NCBI GenBank assembly: GCA_904394975.1
Contig: CAJFNQ010000023.1
Span: 1-64,000, forward strand
Origin: Metaruminococcus_A gallistercoris
GTDB lineage: Bacteria; Bacillota; Clostridia; Oscillospirales; Ruminococcaceae
DNA: 64,000 nt
Direction of reading: 5' to 3'
The stretch's first letter is position 1, and each line of letters starts with the position of its first letter. The position numbers and the translations under genes were made by a program. Positions 8,909 through 17,423 of the stretch are shown one piece after another. The notes beneath the pieces were generated by a model. The model was given only the letters and a program-made list of their open reading frames with translations. It searched no databases and had not been told where the DNA came from.

Positions 8909-10408
8909 ATGGTATTATATTTAAACGGACATACTTATAAATACGAGCTGGAACATCTGGTGAAGATGTTTTTTCCGTTCATCAAACTGAAAATCGCTTA
9001 TGACCAGACAGGGGATACGGAAAACGCTGTTGTGACAACCCATATCGAGGAAGCGGACGAAGCCCGCTTGACGGTCACGGTACGGTACGATGGAAACATC
9101 GTCAGCCGTATTCGCACAGTAAACAAGCTGAGGGCGGATTATTCCGCTGAGTGCGAGCGGGTCTTTGCAGTCATGATTTATGAATTACTCGAAGAGATTA
9201 CCGGCATTTCCCCCAAATGGGGTATCCTCACCGGGATTCGCCCGGTCAAACGGGCGGCGGAGTGGCTGGAAGACGGATTTCCGCCGGAAGAAATACTGGA
9301 ACAATTTGAGCAATTGTACAAGGTTTCTCCTCAGAAAACCCAGCTTCTTTTAGACATTGCCCGGCTCCAGCGCCCGGTTATCCGGCAGATCAGGGAACAG
9401 GACTTCAGCCTGTATGTTTCCATCCCGTTTTGTCCCACACGCTGCCGTTACTGTTCATTTGTTTCTCATTCCATCGCGCAGGCCAAAAAGCTGATTCCGG
9501 ATTATCTGGATAAGCTGTGCGAAGAAATTCGCGCGACCGGTGCGCTTGCCGATAAATTGGGCCTTCGGTTAAAAACGGTCTATTTTGGCGGCGGAACTCC
9601 CACCACACTGGAAGCGCCGCAGCTCGACCGGCTGTTTCAGGCAATCCGGCAGGCGTTTGACTGTTCGGCCGTCACCGAATATACGGTGGAAGCCGGCAGA
9701 GCGGATACCATTACCAGAGAGAAACTTCAGACGATCTATGACGCGGGGGTTACCCGCATCAGCATCAATCCGCAAACGTTTGATGACCGCGTGCTGGAAC
9801 GAATCGGCCGCAAACACACTGCCGCTCAGGTAGTAGACTGTTACCAGATGGCCCGTGAGATCGGGTTTGATAACATTAATATGGACTTTATCGCCGGCTT
9901 GGACGGTGACAGCTACGAGGGCTTCTGCCGCACGCTGGAAACGGCGCTTTCTTTGGCGCCGGAAAACATTACGGTGCACACCCTTTCGGTCAAACGGTCG
10001 TCCGACCTGTATTATGACGCCGCCATGATCGACGCAGTGCGCAATAACCCCACAGCCGCTATGACGGATTTTTCCCAGAAAGCGCTTGCGTCGGCCGGGT
10101 ATTTTCCATATTACCTGTACCGGCAGAAAAACACGGTGCAGAACCTGGAAAACGTTGGCTTTTGTAAACCGGGGCGGGAAGGAATTTACAACATTTACAT
10201 GATGGAAGAACTGGAAACGGTTCTTGCTGTCGGCGCAGGAGCAGTAAGCAAGCTGGTCTGTCAGCAGAATGGTTATATTGAGCGTATTTTTAATTATAAA
10301 TACCCGTATGAATACATCAGGCAGTTCGATGAAATGCTGAAACGCAAGCAAAAAGCGGAGGAATTTTATGAACGACAGCCCGTTGAACAAACAAAGCAGA
10401 CGCTTTGA
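8909..10408 (+). CDS. hemZ: Oxygen-independent coproporphyrinogen dehydrogenase HemZ
   Basis: A 499-residue radical-SAM protein of the HemZ type, named for conversion of coproporphyrinogen III to protoporphyrinogen IX without oxygen. An N-terminal ~150-residue HemZ-specific extension precedes the radical-SAM motif 'CPTRCRYCSF' (CxxxCxxC, near residue 175). 'YFGGGTPTTLE' near 228, 'EAGRADTIT' near 267 and 'ISINPQTFDDRVL' near 287 are standard HemN-family elements. ATG 8909 is used because the preceding gene ends at 8906; a longer in-frame start at 8837 would overlap it heavily. Oxygen-independent chemistry agrees with an anaerobic host. No other haem gene is nearby, so the real substrate may differ in this lineage. 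Confidence 0.9.
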   Translation: MVLYLNGHTYKYELEHLVKMFFPFIKLKIAYDQTGDTENAVVTTHIEEADEARLTVTVRYDGNIVSRIRTVNKLRADYSAECERVFAVMIYELLEEITGISPKWGILTGIRPVKRAAEWLEDGFPPEEILEQFEQLYKVSPQKTQLLLDIARLQRPVIRQIREQDFSLYVSIPFCPTRCRYCSFVSHSIAQAKKLIPDYLDKLCEEIRATGALADKLGLRLKTVYFGGGTPTTLEAPQLDRLFQAIRQAFDCSAVTEYTVEAGRADTITREKLQTIYDAGVTRISINPQTFDDRVLERIGRKHTAAQVVDCYQMAREIGFDNINMDFIAGLDGDSYEGFCRTLETALSLAPENITVHTLSVKRSSDLYYDAAMIDAVRNNPTAAMTDFSQKALASAGYFPYYLYRQKNTVQNLENVGFCKPGREGIYNIYMMEELETVLAVGAGAVSKLVCQQNGYIERIFNYKYPYEYIRQFDEMLKRKQKAEEFYERQPVEQTKQTL

Positions 10409-11309
10409 TGTGGAGACCATTGACCGGATGAGTAGGGAAAACCCGGATCAGCTGGTCGATCAGGCGGAACAGGAGTATGCTTCTGCTGTAAAGGATACGG
10501 CAGAAAAGTACCTATCCTCCCGCCAAAAGAAGAAGATCATCCTCATCTCTGGCCCGTCCGCTTCCGGTAAGACCATTACCAGCCATCTGCTCACCCAAAA
10601 GCTCAAGGAGCATGGGCTCAACCCGGTGGTTGTTTCGCTGGATAATTTTTATCTGGACAAGGAGCATCAGCGGCGGAATCCGGATGGTTCCATCCGCTAT
10701 GAATCGGTTCTTTCCATTGACCTGTCGCGGATCAACCGTGCGCTGTGGTCGCTGATCTGCCGGGGCGAGGCGCTGATTCCGCAGTATGATTTTATCACGG
10801 TGCGTTCGGATGAGGACCGCCTGCTCACCCTTCATACGGAGGATGTGCTGATCGTGGAGGGACTGCACGCGCTGAACCCGCTTTTGACCTATGGCCTTGA
10901 TTATGACTCGTTTTTCAAGCTCTGCATCACGACCGACAGTGGTTTTTATTCGGAAGATGAATGCATCCTTTCCGCAGAAGAGGTGCGTTTTGTTCGCCGT
11001 GCCGTGCGGGACCGCAAGCACCGCGGGGCTGAAATCACCATGACCTGCCGGATGTGGCCCGGTGTCCGCGAGGGAGAACAGCTTTATATCCGCCCGTTTT
11101 ATGCGTATGCGGATGTGCTGCTCAATACCGTGCACAGCTATGAGCCGCTTGTGTACAAAGCGGAGATTTTGCAAATGCTGGGAGCGGTCATAGAGCACCC
11201 GGAATACGGCACTTTTGCGTCTGAGCTTTATCGCAGGCTTCTGCGGTTTGGGGAACTTCCGGCGAAAAAGGTGCCTTCTTCTTCCATGCTTCAGGAATTT
11301 GTCGGGTAA
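10368..11309 (+). CDS. Uridine kinase-like P-loop kinase
   Basis: A 313-residue member of the phosphoribulokinase/uridine-kinase family. The Walker A loop 'ISGPSASGKTITSHLL' lies near residues 60-70 after a ~55-residue helical N-terminal extension. 'VVSLDNFYLDKEHQRRNPDG' near 90 is the substrate-binding region of uridine kinases, and 'VLIVEGLHALNP' near 162 is the Walker B-like strand. It is longer than canonical Udk (~210), and the extended form is usual in Clostridia, so nucleoside phosphorylation is inferred rather than certain. The ATG overlaps the end of hemZ by 41 bases and is preceded by a strong GGAGGA, so translation is probably coupled to hemZ. Confidence 0.85.
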   Translation: MNDSPLNKQSRRFDVETIDRMSRENPDQLVDQAEQEYASAVKDTAEKYLSSRQKKKIILISGPSASGKTITSHLLTQKLKEHGLNPVVVSLDNFYLDKEHQRRNPDGSIRYESVLSIDLSRINRALWSLICRGEALIPQYDFITVRSDEDRLLTLHTEDVLIVEGLHALNPLLTYGLDYDSFFKLCITTDSGFYSEDECILSAEEVRFVRRAVRDRKHRGAEITMTCRMWPGVREGEQLYIRPFYAYADVLLNTVHSYEPLVYKAEILQMLGAVIEHPEYGTFASELYRRLLRFGELPAKKVPSSSMLQEFVG

Positions 11310-11376
11310 CGGGCGTTGATTTATTTGAGCCCTTGTTTTATAATGAATGATATCCAACATGAGAGGAGCGTTTAAA

Positions 11377-11751
11377 ATGGCTACGTTTGATGATGTTGTC
11401 GATCGCGCGAAAGATTTTGCGGAAACAGCAGGAAAAAAAGCAGAGCGGGTTTTGGAAATTTCCAAGCTCAAACTGCAGGTTTCTCAAATCAGTTCTGACA
11501 TTAAGCAGGCTTATGCAAAGTTAGGCAATGCAGTTTACAATATGAAAAAAGCAAATTACGAGGATGAGGGCCTTATTAAATCCGTTGTGGAAGAGATCGA
11601 CACCCTTTTTGCAGCACGTGCCGCTACCGAAGCAAAACTTGCAGCTTTGAGAAATCAGGTCATTTGTGACACCTGCGGGGCGAAAAACGCGGAAGACGCT
11701 GTTTACTGCAACAAGTGCGGTAGCCGTCTTGTTGATAATGCCGAGGAGTAA
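11377..11751 (+). CDS. Small zinc-ribbon protein with coiled-coil N-terminus
   Basis: A 124-residue cytosolic protein. Residues 1-85 are charged and helical with likely coiled coil ('AGKKAERVLEISKLKLQVSQ'). The C-terminus is a zinc ribbon with two CxxC pairs, 'CDTCGAKNAEDAVYCNKCGS'. The ATG at 11377 has GAGAGGAG ten bases upstream. Its stop overlaps the next gene's ATG by one base (TAATG), coupling it to the purine phosphorylase. Similar small proteins are widespread in Clostridia without a known function; I do not assign one. Confidence 0.8.
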   Translation: MATFDDVVDRAKDFAETAGKKAERVLEISKLKLQVSQISSDIKQAYAKLGNAVYNMKKANYEDEGLIKSVVEEIDTLFAARAATEAKLAALRNQVICDTCGAKNAEDAVYCNKCGSRLVDNAEE

Positions 11752-12578
11752 TGAAGATGCGGTTTGAAGAATATCAAAAAGCGGCAAACGCTGTTTCTTC
11801 CCGCCTTTCTGCCGAATTTCACGCAAAAACCGCCGTAGTCCTGGGTTCAGGGCTGGGCGGTTTTGCCAATGTTTTGGAAGATGCTGTGTCGGTTCCGTTT
11901 TGCGAAATTCCCGGTGCGCCGGCAGCGACCAATCCGGCACATAAAGGGGAACTGCTCGCCGGGACCATACGCGGAGTGCCGGTCTATCTGCTTTCAGGGC
12001 GGGTCCATGCTTATGAAGGATATTCGCTCGCGCAGACCGCCTTTTTTGTGCGTGTTCTGTTTTTGCTCGGCGTCAAAAACCTGATTTTGACCTGCGCGGC
12101 GGGCGGAATCTCGCCCGAATATTCTCCCGGCGATTTCGTCTGCATTTCGGACCATCTTTATTTTTTTGATGACAGTCCAGTGCGTGGAGAACATCTTCCG
12201 GAGTTCGGAGAGCGCTTTTTTGACATGACCCATGCGTACGATGAGTCCGCGCGGGCGGCTGCGCTCGAAACCATGACGGAAATGGGTATTTTTCCCAAAC
12301 AGGGTGTTTATGCTTATATGCCCGGTCCGCAGTATGAAACGCCCGCAGAGGTTCGCGCGCTCTCTATGCTGGGGGCGGATATGGTGGGAATGTCTACGGT
12401 GGCGGAAGCCATTACGGCGGCGCAGTGCGGCATGAAAACGCTCGGCATCGCCTGTATTTCCAACCTTGCGGCGGGAATTTCATCCGGCCCGCTTTCGGAC
12501 CAAGAGGTGACCGAGACAGCGGCTTCCCGCGCAAAGGTTTTTGAGGAACTTCTTTGCAGGGTAGTGACCCGGCTGTAA
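11751..12578 (+). CDS. punA: Purine-nucleoside phosphorylase (trimeric type)
   Basis: It cleaves (deoxy)guanosine and inosine with phosphate to base and pentose-1-phosphate for purine salvage. The 275 residues carry trimeric-PNP signatures: 'VLGSGLGGFA' near residue 28 (phosphate loop), 'LSGRVHAYEGYS' near 80 with the His-Glu pair, 'LILTCAAGGI' near 107, 'YMPGPQYETPAE' near 188 and 'GMSTVAEAITAAQCGMK' near 210. The canonical Asn of the base pocket appears in 'CISNLAAG' near 235. The start overlaps the zinc-ribbon gene by one base with GAGGAG as ribosome site; a second ATG lies six bases on. Length is usual. Confidence 0.95.
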   Translation: MKMRFEEYQKAANAVSSRLSAEFHAKTAVVLGSGLGGFANVLEDAVSVPFCEIPGAPAATNPAHKGELLAGTIRGVPVYLLSGRVHAYEGYSLAQTAFFVRVLFLLGVKNLILTCAAGGISPEYSPGDFVCISDHLYFFDDSPVRGEHLPEFGERFFDMTHAYDESARAAALETMTEMGIFPKQGVYAYMPGPQYETPAEVRALSMLGADMVGMSTVAEAITAAQCGMKTLGIACISNLAAGISSGPLSDQEVTETAASRAKVFEELLCRVVTRL

Positions 12579-12965
12579 TGCCTGACCTTGTTTATCTTCT
12601 GAGTTGTTGTGGAAAAGGCACTGTTGTAAGGGAACTTGCGGTCAGACAGTGAAACGGAAAAATGGTGCGGATTTGCAGGAATTGTTTGCCTGCGTGATAT
12701 CGTTTGCCGACATATGAACGGGAAAACAACCCCGCCGAGCTTATCAATATCAGCAAAGCAAAAAAGCCATCTGAAGCATTCAGATGGCTTTTTCTTTTTG
12801 AGGAAAACGAGACGGCTGTTTTTTAGTTAGAATTTTGTTTGTGCGCAGAGATGAAGCATGGCTGAAACGTTTCTGTGTTTCATTTAGCTTTGGGTACTTT
12901 GTTTTTATGCCGGTTGTACAATCACTTTTGTGAAACAGAATCCACATCGGTTCGGATTTTTATAT
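12579..12965. other. Intergenic region after punA
   Basis: I see no gene here. The only clear element is the terminator at 12764-12799; short open frames lack ribosome sites or family likeness. Confidence 0.5.
12764..12799. terminator. Intrinsic terminator after punA
   Basis: AAGCCATCTGAA (12764-12775) and TTCAGATGGCTT (12779-12790) form a perfect 12-bp stem with a 3-nt loop followed by TTTCTTTTT. A-rich sequence on the left allows function in both directions. Confidence 0.9.
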
Positions 12966-13433
12966 TCATTTCATCAGCTGTTTTTCCATCACATAGTTGG
13001 TGAGGGCAATGCCCTCCACCAGAACCTGCTGCTGTTTCAATACCTGGTACCCCCGCTGTTCGAAAAATGGTTTTGCGGTGATGGAAGCGTGTACTGTTAC
13101 CAAAGGGGTTCCTTGCAGCAGGGCTTGTTTTTCCAGTTCATCGCAAAGCATGGTCGCAACGTTTTTTCTCTGGTAGTCTTTATGAACGAACAGGTGGTCA
13201 AGATAACCGGTGGAGTCGATGTTTCCATACCCCGCAATCTGCCCGCCTTCAACAGCGACAAGCGTGTATAAGCGATCAAAAAACTCGGCCCGGTCCAGTA
13301 GGCGGTCTTTTTTTCCTGCCCATACACGAACCTGCTCTGCTGAGTAGTCCTTGCGGTTTACTGTGTGTACGGTTTCATAAAACAGCCGGGCAATCTGAAC
13401 AAGGTCTTCCGGCTGGTAACGTCTGATTAGCAT
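12966..13433 (-). CDS. GNAT family N-acetyltransferase
   Basis: A 155-residue single-domain acetyltransferase of the GCN5 fold. The strand/loop 'YLDHLFVHKDYQRKNVATMLCDELEKQA' (residues ~87-114) contains the acetyl-CoA pyrophosphate-binding loop in the form QRKNVA, and 'FFEQRGYQVLKQQ' near 128 is the usual C-terminal signature. It resembles YafP/ElaA-like proteins. The substrate cannot be told from the sequence. The start has a GGAGAA ribosome site, and the preceding gene on the same strand ends 27 bases upstream, suggesting co-transcription. Confidence 0.85.
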   Translation of the reverse strand: MLIRRYQPEDLVQIARLFYETVHTVNRKDYSAEQVRVWAGKKDRLLDRAEFFDRLYTLVAVEGGQIAGYGNIDSTGYLDHLFVHKDYQRKNVATMLCDELEKQALLQGTPLVTVHASITAKPFFEQRGYQVLKQQQVLVEGIALTNYVMEKQLMK

Positions 13434-13460
13434 AACGCTTCTCCTTTTGACTGACTGCTT

Positions 13461-14264
13461 TCAGCCGAACAGCGCCTGAAACAGGCTGTCCTGTTCGGGA
13501 AAATGTACGACATATCCAACGGCGACCTTCCCCTCAGTCGCCGAAATGACTGCGCGTGCGCCGTCTTCGCCGAACGCGCCGCACAGTTCAATGCATTGAA
13601 CGCCGCTTTGCATCAGTTGTTTTGCCGTTTCACAGGCCTGTTCCAGCGAAGAAACGCCAATCATTTTTGTGCCGTCCGCAAAAGCCGCGCGGTCACGGTC
13701 CGGGTCAAAATCCCCCATAATAAGAAAAGTATATTTCATAACAGTTCCTCCTGTTTGATTGTGAGCGGTAAAAAGAATATGACGCATGTCTCCGTTGTAA
13801 TACCGCGTGGTAAATTCTTTTTCCGGCTTCATTCCAACCGCTTCCGCAACCCGCATGGATGGATAATTGCCGACTTTAATGATTGCGTGAACTGCGTTGG
13901 CGTGAAGATTGTAAAAGGCATATCGTTTGCATCCTTCAGCTGCTTCGCTCGCGTATCCATGATGGCGAAACCGCTGTTTCAGGTGATAGCCGATTTCAAG
14001 CACTTCATCGCCTTCACACGGCTGCATGGTAAGTCCCGCCTGGCCAATCACTTCGCCGGTCTGCTTTAAAACAAGCGCCCATAGGCCAAATCCGTAACAC
14101 CGGTAGCGTTCCTGCTGACGGCAAAGCCAAGCCTGAACATCTTCTTCTGTAAAATAATGCTCATATACCGCCGTAACGGCTTCGTCCTGTAAAATCTCAC
14201 ACAGGTCTTTCAGGTCGCTCTGATTGAATTCCCGAAGAATCAGGCGTTCCGTTTCAAAAATCAT
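13461..14264 (-). CDS. GNAT acetyltransferase fused to a DUF6506-like domain
   Basis: A 267-residue two-part protein. Residues 1-~170 form a RimJ/RimL-type GNAT domain ('MIFETERLILREFNQSDL' start, 'EIGYHLKQRFRHHGYASEA' near 92, 'NYPSMRVAEAVGMKPE' near 134). Residues 176-267 resemble stand-alone DUF6506 proteins ('SGVQCIELCGAFGEDGA' near 228). There is no stop between them. A near-perfect ribosome site, AGGAGGAA, lies five bases before an internal ATG at 13739, the natural DUF6506 start, so the second domain may also be made separately. ATG 14264 is chosen for its GGAGG at seven bases. Either a recent fusion by loss of the first stop codon, or two overlapping products; the function of DUF6506 is unknown. 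Confidence 0.78.
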   Translation of the reverse strand: MIFETERLILREFNQSDLKDLCEILQDEAVTAVYEHYFTEEDVQAWLCRQQERYRCYGFGLWALVLKQTGEVIGQAGLTMQPCEGDEVLEIGYHLKQRFRHHGYASEAAEGCKRYAFYNLHANAVHAIIKVGNYPSMRVAEAVGMKPEKEFTTRYYNGDMRHILFTAHNQTGGTVMKYTFLIMGDFDPDRDRAAFADGTKMIGVSSLEQACETAKQLMQSGVQCIELCGAFGEDGARAVISATEGKVAVGYVVHFPEQDSLFQALFG

Positions 14265-14349
14265 ACAGTACCTCCGCGGGAAGGTTCGATGAATGGTTCT
14301 TTTATTGTAACACACAAGAATGAGAAAGTCACTTTGTGGAGAACGCCCA

Positions 14350-14377
14350 TTGTTTTAGCATACGCAGGTGGTATAAT
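14350..14377 (+). promoter_or_regulatory. Promoter for the phosphonoacetate-hydrolase-like gene
   Basis: TTGTTT (14350-14355), a 16-nt spacer, and a perfect TATAAT (14372-14377) preceded by GTGG. It lies 44 bases before the start codon. Confidence 0.75.
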
Positions 14378-14420
14378 GTCGTTAATTGATTTATATTTTT
14401 GTTTTGGATGGAGGGCTTTT

Positions 14421-15542
14421 ATGAGCAGGGTGGTTCTTCTGGTCATTGACGGTTGCGCGCCGGCGTATTTGACCCGTCAGACAGCGCCGAAGCTTTATCG
14501 TTTGTCAGAACAATACGGGTTTGTAAAACAGGTGGAATGCGCTATGCCGTCTGTGACCAATGTAAACCATGCGTGCATTCTGTCCGGCAAATGGCCGGAT
14601 GAGACCGGCGTTACCGGCAATTATTACTATTGCCCTCAAACGGGTGAAGAGGGGTTCATTGAAGAAAAGGGATATATGAAAGCGCCCACCCTTTTGCAGC
14701 ATTATCGCGGGATGGGTCAAAAAACAGCGCTTTTTACCGTGAAAGGGAAGATACTGGGCGTGTATGGGGAGGGCGCGCAAATCGGCCTGAGCGCCCAGCA
14801 GCCGGATTCTGCGCTGCTCGATCGTTATGGTTTGCAGCCGCCTCCGCCGATTCAAAGCGTGGAGAGCACCCGCTGGATTTTGCATGCCGCTTACCGCTGT
14901 ATGGAGGTCGATAAGCCGGACTTTTTGTACTGTACCACCAACGACTGCATCTTTCACCATCATGCGCCGGGAGAAAAGCAGGCGCTGGAACAGGTATCCG
15001 CCATCGATGAGTATGTCGAAAAGCTGTTTTTGCTTGACCCGGATATGCAGCTTTACCTCACAGCCGACCATGGTATGAATCAGAAAACGACCATTGTCAA
15101 TTTTCAGCACATCGCCGAAAACGCTGGGTTTGAACTGTTTTGTTTGCCCCCGCTGAAAGACCGGTACATCGAAAACCATATTTATCAGGAAGGCGGTATG
15201 CTTTATGTGTTTCTAAAGCACAGAACGGATGCCGACCGTTTTGCGCGGTTTGCCGGTGAGCATCCGCTGGTCGGAGAGGTTCTGACTGCCGCTGAGGCGG
15301 CGGAGCGTTATCACCTGCCGCAGGATAAAATCGGCGATTATGTGTTGCTGTCCGCCCGGGGGCAAGCATTTGGTGAGGTGGAAGGTGAGTTTCTTCATAC
15401 GGATGAGTCCCGTACCCATGGCTCGCTGTACGAGCGGGAGATTCCGCTTTTTGCGCTGAACCCTGAGCGGGAAGCTTCATTTTATCATTACAGCAAAGAC
15501 ATTGCAGCGGGGCTGATGGACCGTTGTGCCACTCACGCGTAG
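14421..15542 (+). CDS. Alkaline-phosphatase-superfamily hydrolase, phosphonoacetate-hydrolase-like
   Basis: A 373-residue metal-dependent hydrolase. The first metal Asp sits in 'VVLLVIDGCAPAYL', the nucleophile Thr in 'MPSVTNVNHACILSG' (near residue 45), and later ligands in 'TNDCIFHHHAPG' (Asp/His, near 175) and 'LTADHGMNQ' (near 215). The final His lies in 'FLHTDESRTHGSL' near 335. The MPSxTNxNH pattern and 'GVTGNYYY' recall phosphonoacetate hydrolase PhnA and nucleotide pyrophosphatases, so a C-P or phosphodiester bond may be the target. No other phosphonate gene is near. No signal peptide with the ATG at 14421, which follows GGAGGGC; upstream in-frame starts at 14289 overlap the promoter. 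Confidence 0.8.
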   Translation: MSRVVLLVIDGCAPAYLTRQTAPKLYRLSEQYGFVKQVECAMPSVTNVNHACILSGKWPDETGVTGNYYYCPQTGEEGFIEEKGYMKAPTLLQHYRGMGQKTALFTVKGKILGVYGEGAQIGLSAQQPDSALLDRYGLQPPPPIQSVESTRWILHAAYRCMEVDKPDFLYCTTNDCIFHHHAPGEKQALEQVSAIDEYVEKLFLLDPDMQLYLTADHGMNQKTTIVNFQHIAENAGFELFCLPPLKDRYIENHIYQEGGMLYVFLKHRTDADRFARFAGEHPLVGEVLTAAEAAERYHLPQDKIGDYVLLSARGQAFGEVEGEFLHTDESRTHGSLYEREIPLFALNPEREASFYHYSKDIAAGLMDRCATHA

Positions 15543-15570
15543 GCTTCTTTTTGCGTTGTCAGTGTATAAA

Positions 15571-15625
15571 CCGCCTATTGTTGTTAATACAATAATGTAT
15601 GACAACAATGGGCGGCTTTATTTTC
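15571..15625 (+). terminator. Intrinsic terminator before the flippase gene
   Basis: CCGCCTATTGTTGT (15571-15584) pairs with ACAACAATGGGCGG (15602-15615) with one G-U pair, followed by CTTTATTTT. It ends the upstream hydrolase transcript just before the next ribosome site. Confidence 0.75.
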
Positions 15626-15643
15626 CGCCCGGGAGGGCAGGAC

Positions 15644-17380
15644 ATGAAATCCAACCGGCAAAGTTTTCTGCGCGGCGCGGCGATTCTCACCGTTTCGCTG
15701 GCAATCGTTAAAATCCTTGGGCTTGTTTTTAAAATTCCGCTGACGAATATTCTGGGCGGCACCGGTATGGGGTACTACAACACGGCGTTTATGCTGTTTT
15801 CCCCTGTATTCGCGCTCGCAGTGGGCGGTTTTCCGACTGCAGTGTCCAAACTGGTCGCAGAACATTCCGTGCGTGGCCGTTACCGGGATGTACGCCGTAT
15901 TTTCCGGCTGTCAATGACGATATATTGTGTGACCGGTCTGGCAGGCACCGCGGCGATTTTAGGCGTTTCCGGCTTTTTTGTGCGGGCAGTCAACAATCCC
16001 GAAGCGTATTGGTCTGTTATGGCGTTGGCGCCGGCAGTGCTGTTTAACTGTGTTATTGCCGGGTACCGCGGCTATTTTGAGGGCTTGTGCGATATGCGCC
16101 CCACTGCTGTGTCACAAGTAGTGGAAATGACCATCAAACTCGCAGCCGGACTTGGATTGGCACTTTGGGTGATCTCATATGCTGCCGGGCAGTTTGAAAC
16201 AACCGGTTTTGTGTTTGGAACTTATGTTGCGGATGCTTCCGAACTGCCTGGCGTTACGGCGCCGTATGCTGCCGCGGCCTCAGTTCTTGGCGTGAGCATC
16301 AGTGATCTGACCGGGATGCTTTACCTTGCCTGGCGTTACTGGCGCAATGACAGTATTGCGCCGGCGCAATGGGAAGCTTCTCCGGCGCCGTTTGGCAGGA
16401 GACGGCTGCTTTTGGAGCTTACGTCGATTGCTATGCCGATTTGCGTCGGCGGTTTTCTGCTGAACATCACCTCCCTGGTCGATTTGTGGTCTATGATGAA
16501 CCGGCTGGAGTATCTGGCGGGAAGATATACACAGCAGTTGTATGAAGCGCTTGGTTCGGCGCTTCCGCGGGATATGCCGCTTACCGACATTCCCAATTAT
16601 CTTTACGGATGTTACACCGGGCTCGCGGTTTCGATTTACGGAATCATCCCGGCGCTTGCGGGAGTGATGGCGAAAAGCGCGCTGCCGAATATCGCGTCCA
16701 GCTGGGCGTGCGGCAACCGAGAGCACACAAGGCGGAATATTGAACTGGTTATCCGCATTACAGCGCTTATCACAATTCCGTGCGGTGTAGGCGTTTGCGT
16801 TTTGGCGGGCCCCATTTTGTCGGCGCTGTTTTCCGCACGGCCTGCCGAAGCGTCTATCGCAACGCCGATTTTGGCAATTATGGGAATCGGGGTCATCTTT
16901 CAGGCGATTTCCACCCTTTTGTTTGCAGTGTTGCAGGCGGTTGGTCATCCGACATTACCGGTAAAGCACATGGCAGCCGGAGGAATTTTAAAGATTTTAT
17001 TGAATTTGTTTTTGATTTCTGTTCCGTCGTTAAATCTCAGCGGCGCGGCCATCGCATCGGTTTTAAGCAGCCTGCTGATTCTTTTACTGGAACTGCGTGC
17101 TCTTGTCCGTGTTACAGGTATCCAATTTCGGTATGGAAAAATTTTCCTTCGCCCTGCTTTTGCCGGAATGCTCTGCGGAATTGGCGGCAAAACATGCTAT
17201 CAGCTCCTGCTTCAATATATGAGTTCAAAGCTTGCGCTGCCTGTTGCCGTGGTGATTGCGGCACTTGTTTATACAGTTGCTGTCATCTGTCTGAGAGCGG
17301 TTTCCAAAAATGACCTTGAAATGTTTCCGGGTGGTAAAAAAGTGGCAAAAGGGCTTGAAAAACTGGGGGTTATGCGGTAA
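15644..17380 (+). CDS. MOP-superfamily polysaccharide/lipid flippase (YabM/SpoVB-like)
   Basis: A 578-residue integral membrane protein with about 14 hydrophobic segments, of the MOP/PST flippase group that includes MurJ, SpoVB and YabM. The N-terminus 'SFLRGAAILTVSLAIVKILG' and 'FPTAVSKLVAEHS' near residue 62 are typical. These proteins move undecaprenyl-linked glycans across the membrane; SpoVB acts in spore cortex assembly. The neighbours mazG, rqcP, yabP, yabQ and divIC reproduce the Bacillus yab order, pointing to a YabM position. ATG 15644 follows GGGAGGG. The exact lipid substrate is inferred. Confidence 0.9.
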   Translation: MKSNRQSFLRGAAILTVSLAIVKILGLVFKIPLTNILGGTGMGYYNTAFMLFSPVFALAVGGFPTAVSKLVAEHSVRGRYRDVRRIFRLSMTIYCVTGLAGTAAILGVSGFFVRAVNNPEAYWSVMALAPAVLFNCVIAGYRGYFEGLCDMRPTAVSQVVEMTIKLAAGLGLALWVISYAAGQFETTGFVFGTYVADASELPGVTAPYAAAASVLGVSISDLTGMLYLAWRYWRNDSIAPAQWEASPAPFGRRRLLLELTSIAMPICVGGFLLNITSLVDLWSMMNRLEYLAGRYTQQLYEALGSALPRDMPLTDIPNYLYGCYTGLAVSIYGIIPALAGVMAKSALPNIASSWACGNREHTRRNIELVIRITALITIPCGVGVCVLAGPILSALFSARPAEASIATPILAIMGIGVIFQAISTLLFAVLQAVGHPTLPVKHMAAGGILKILLNLFLISVPSLNLSGAAIASVLSSLLILLLELRALVRVTGIQFRYGKIFLRPAFAGMLCGIGGKTCYQLLLQYMSSKLALPVAVVIAALVYTVAVICLRAVSKNDLEMFPGGKKVAKGLEKLGVMR

Positions 17381-17423
17381 TATAAGAGCATGAGTTTTCC
17401 GGGGAGGTTTGGTGCCGGGCAAA

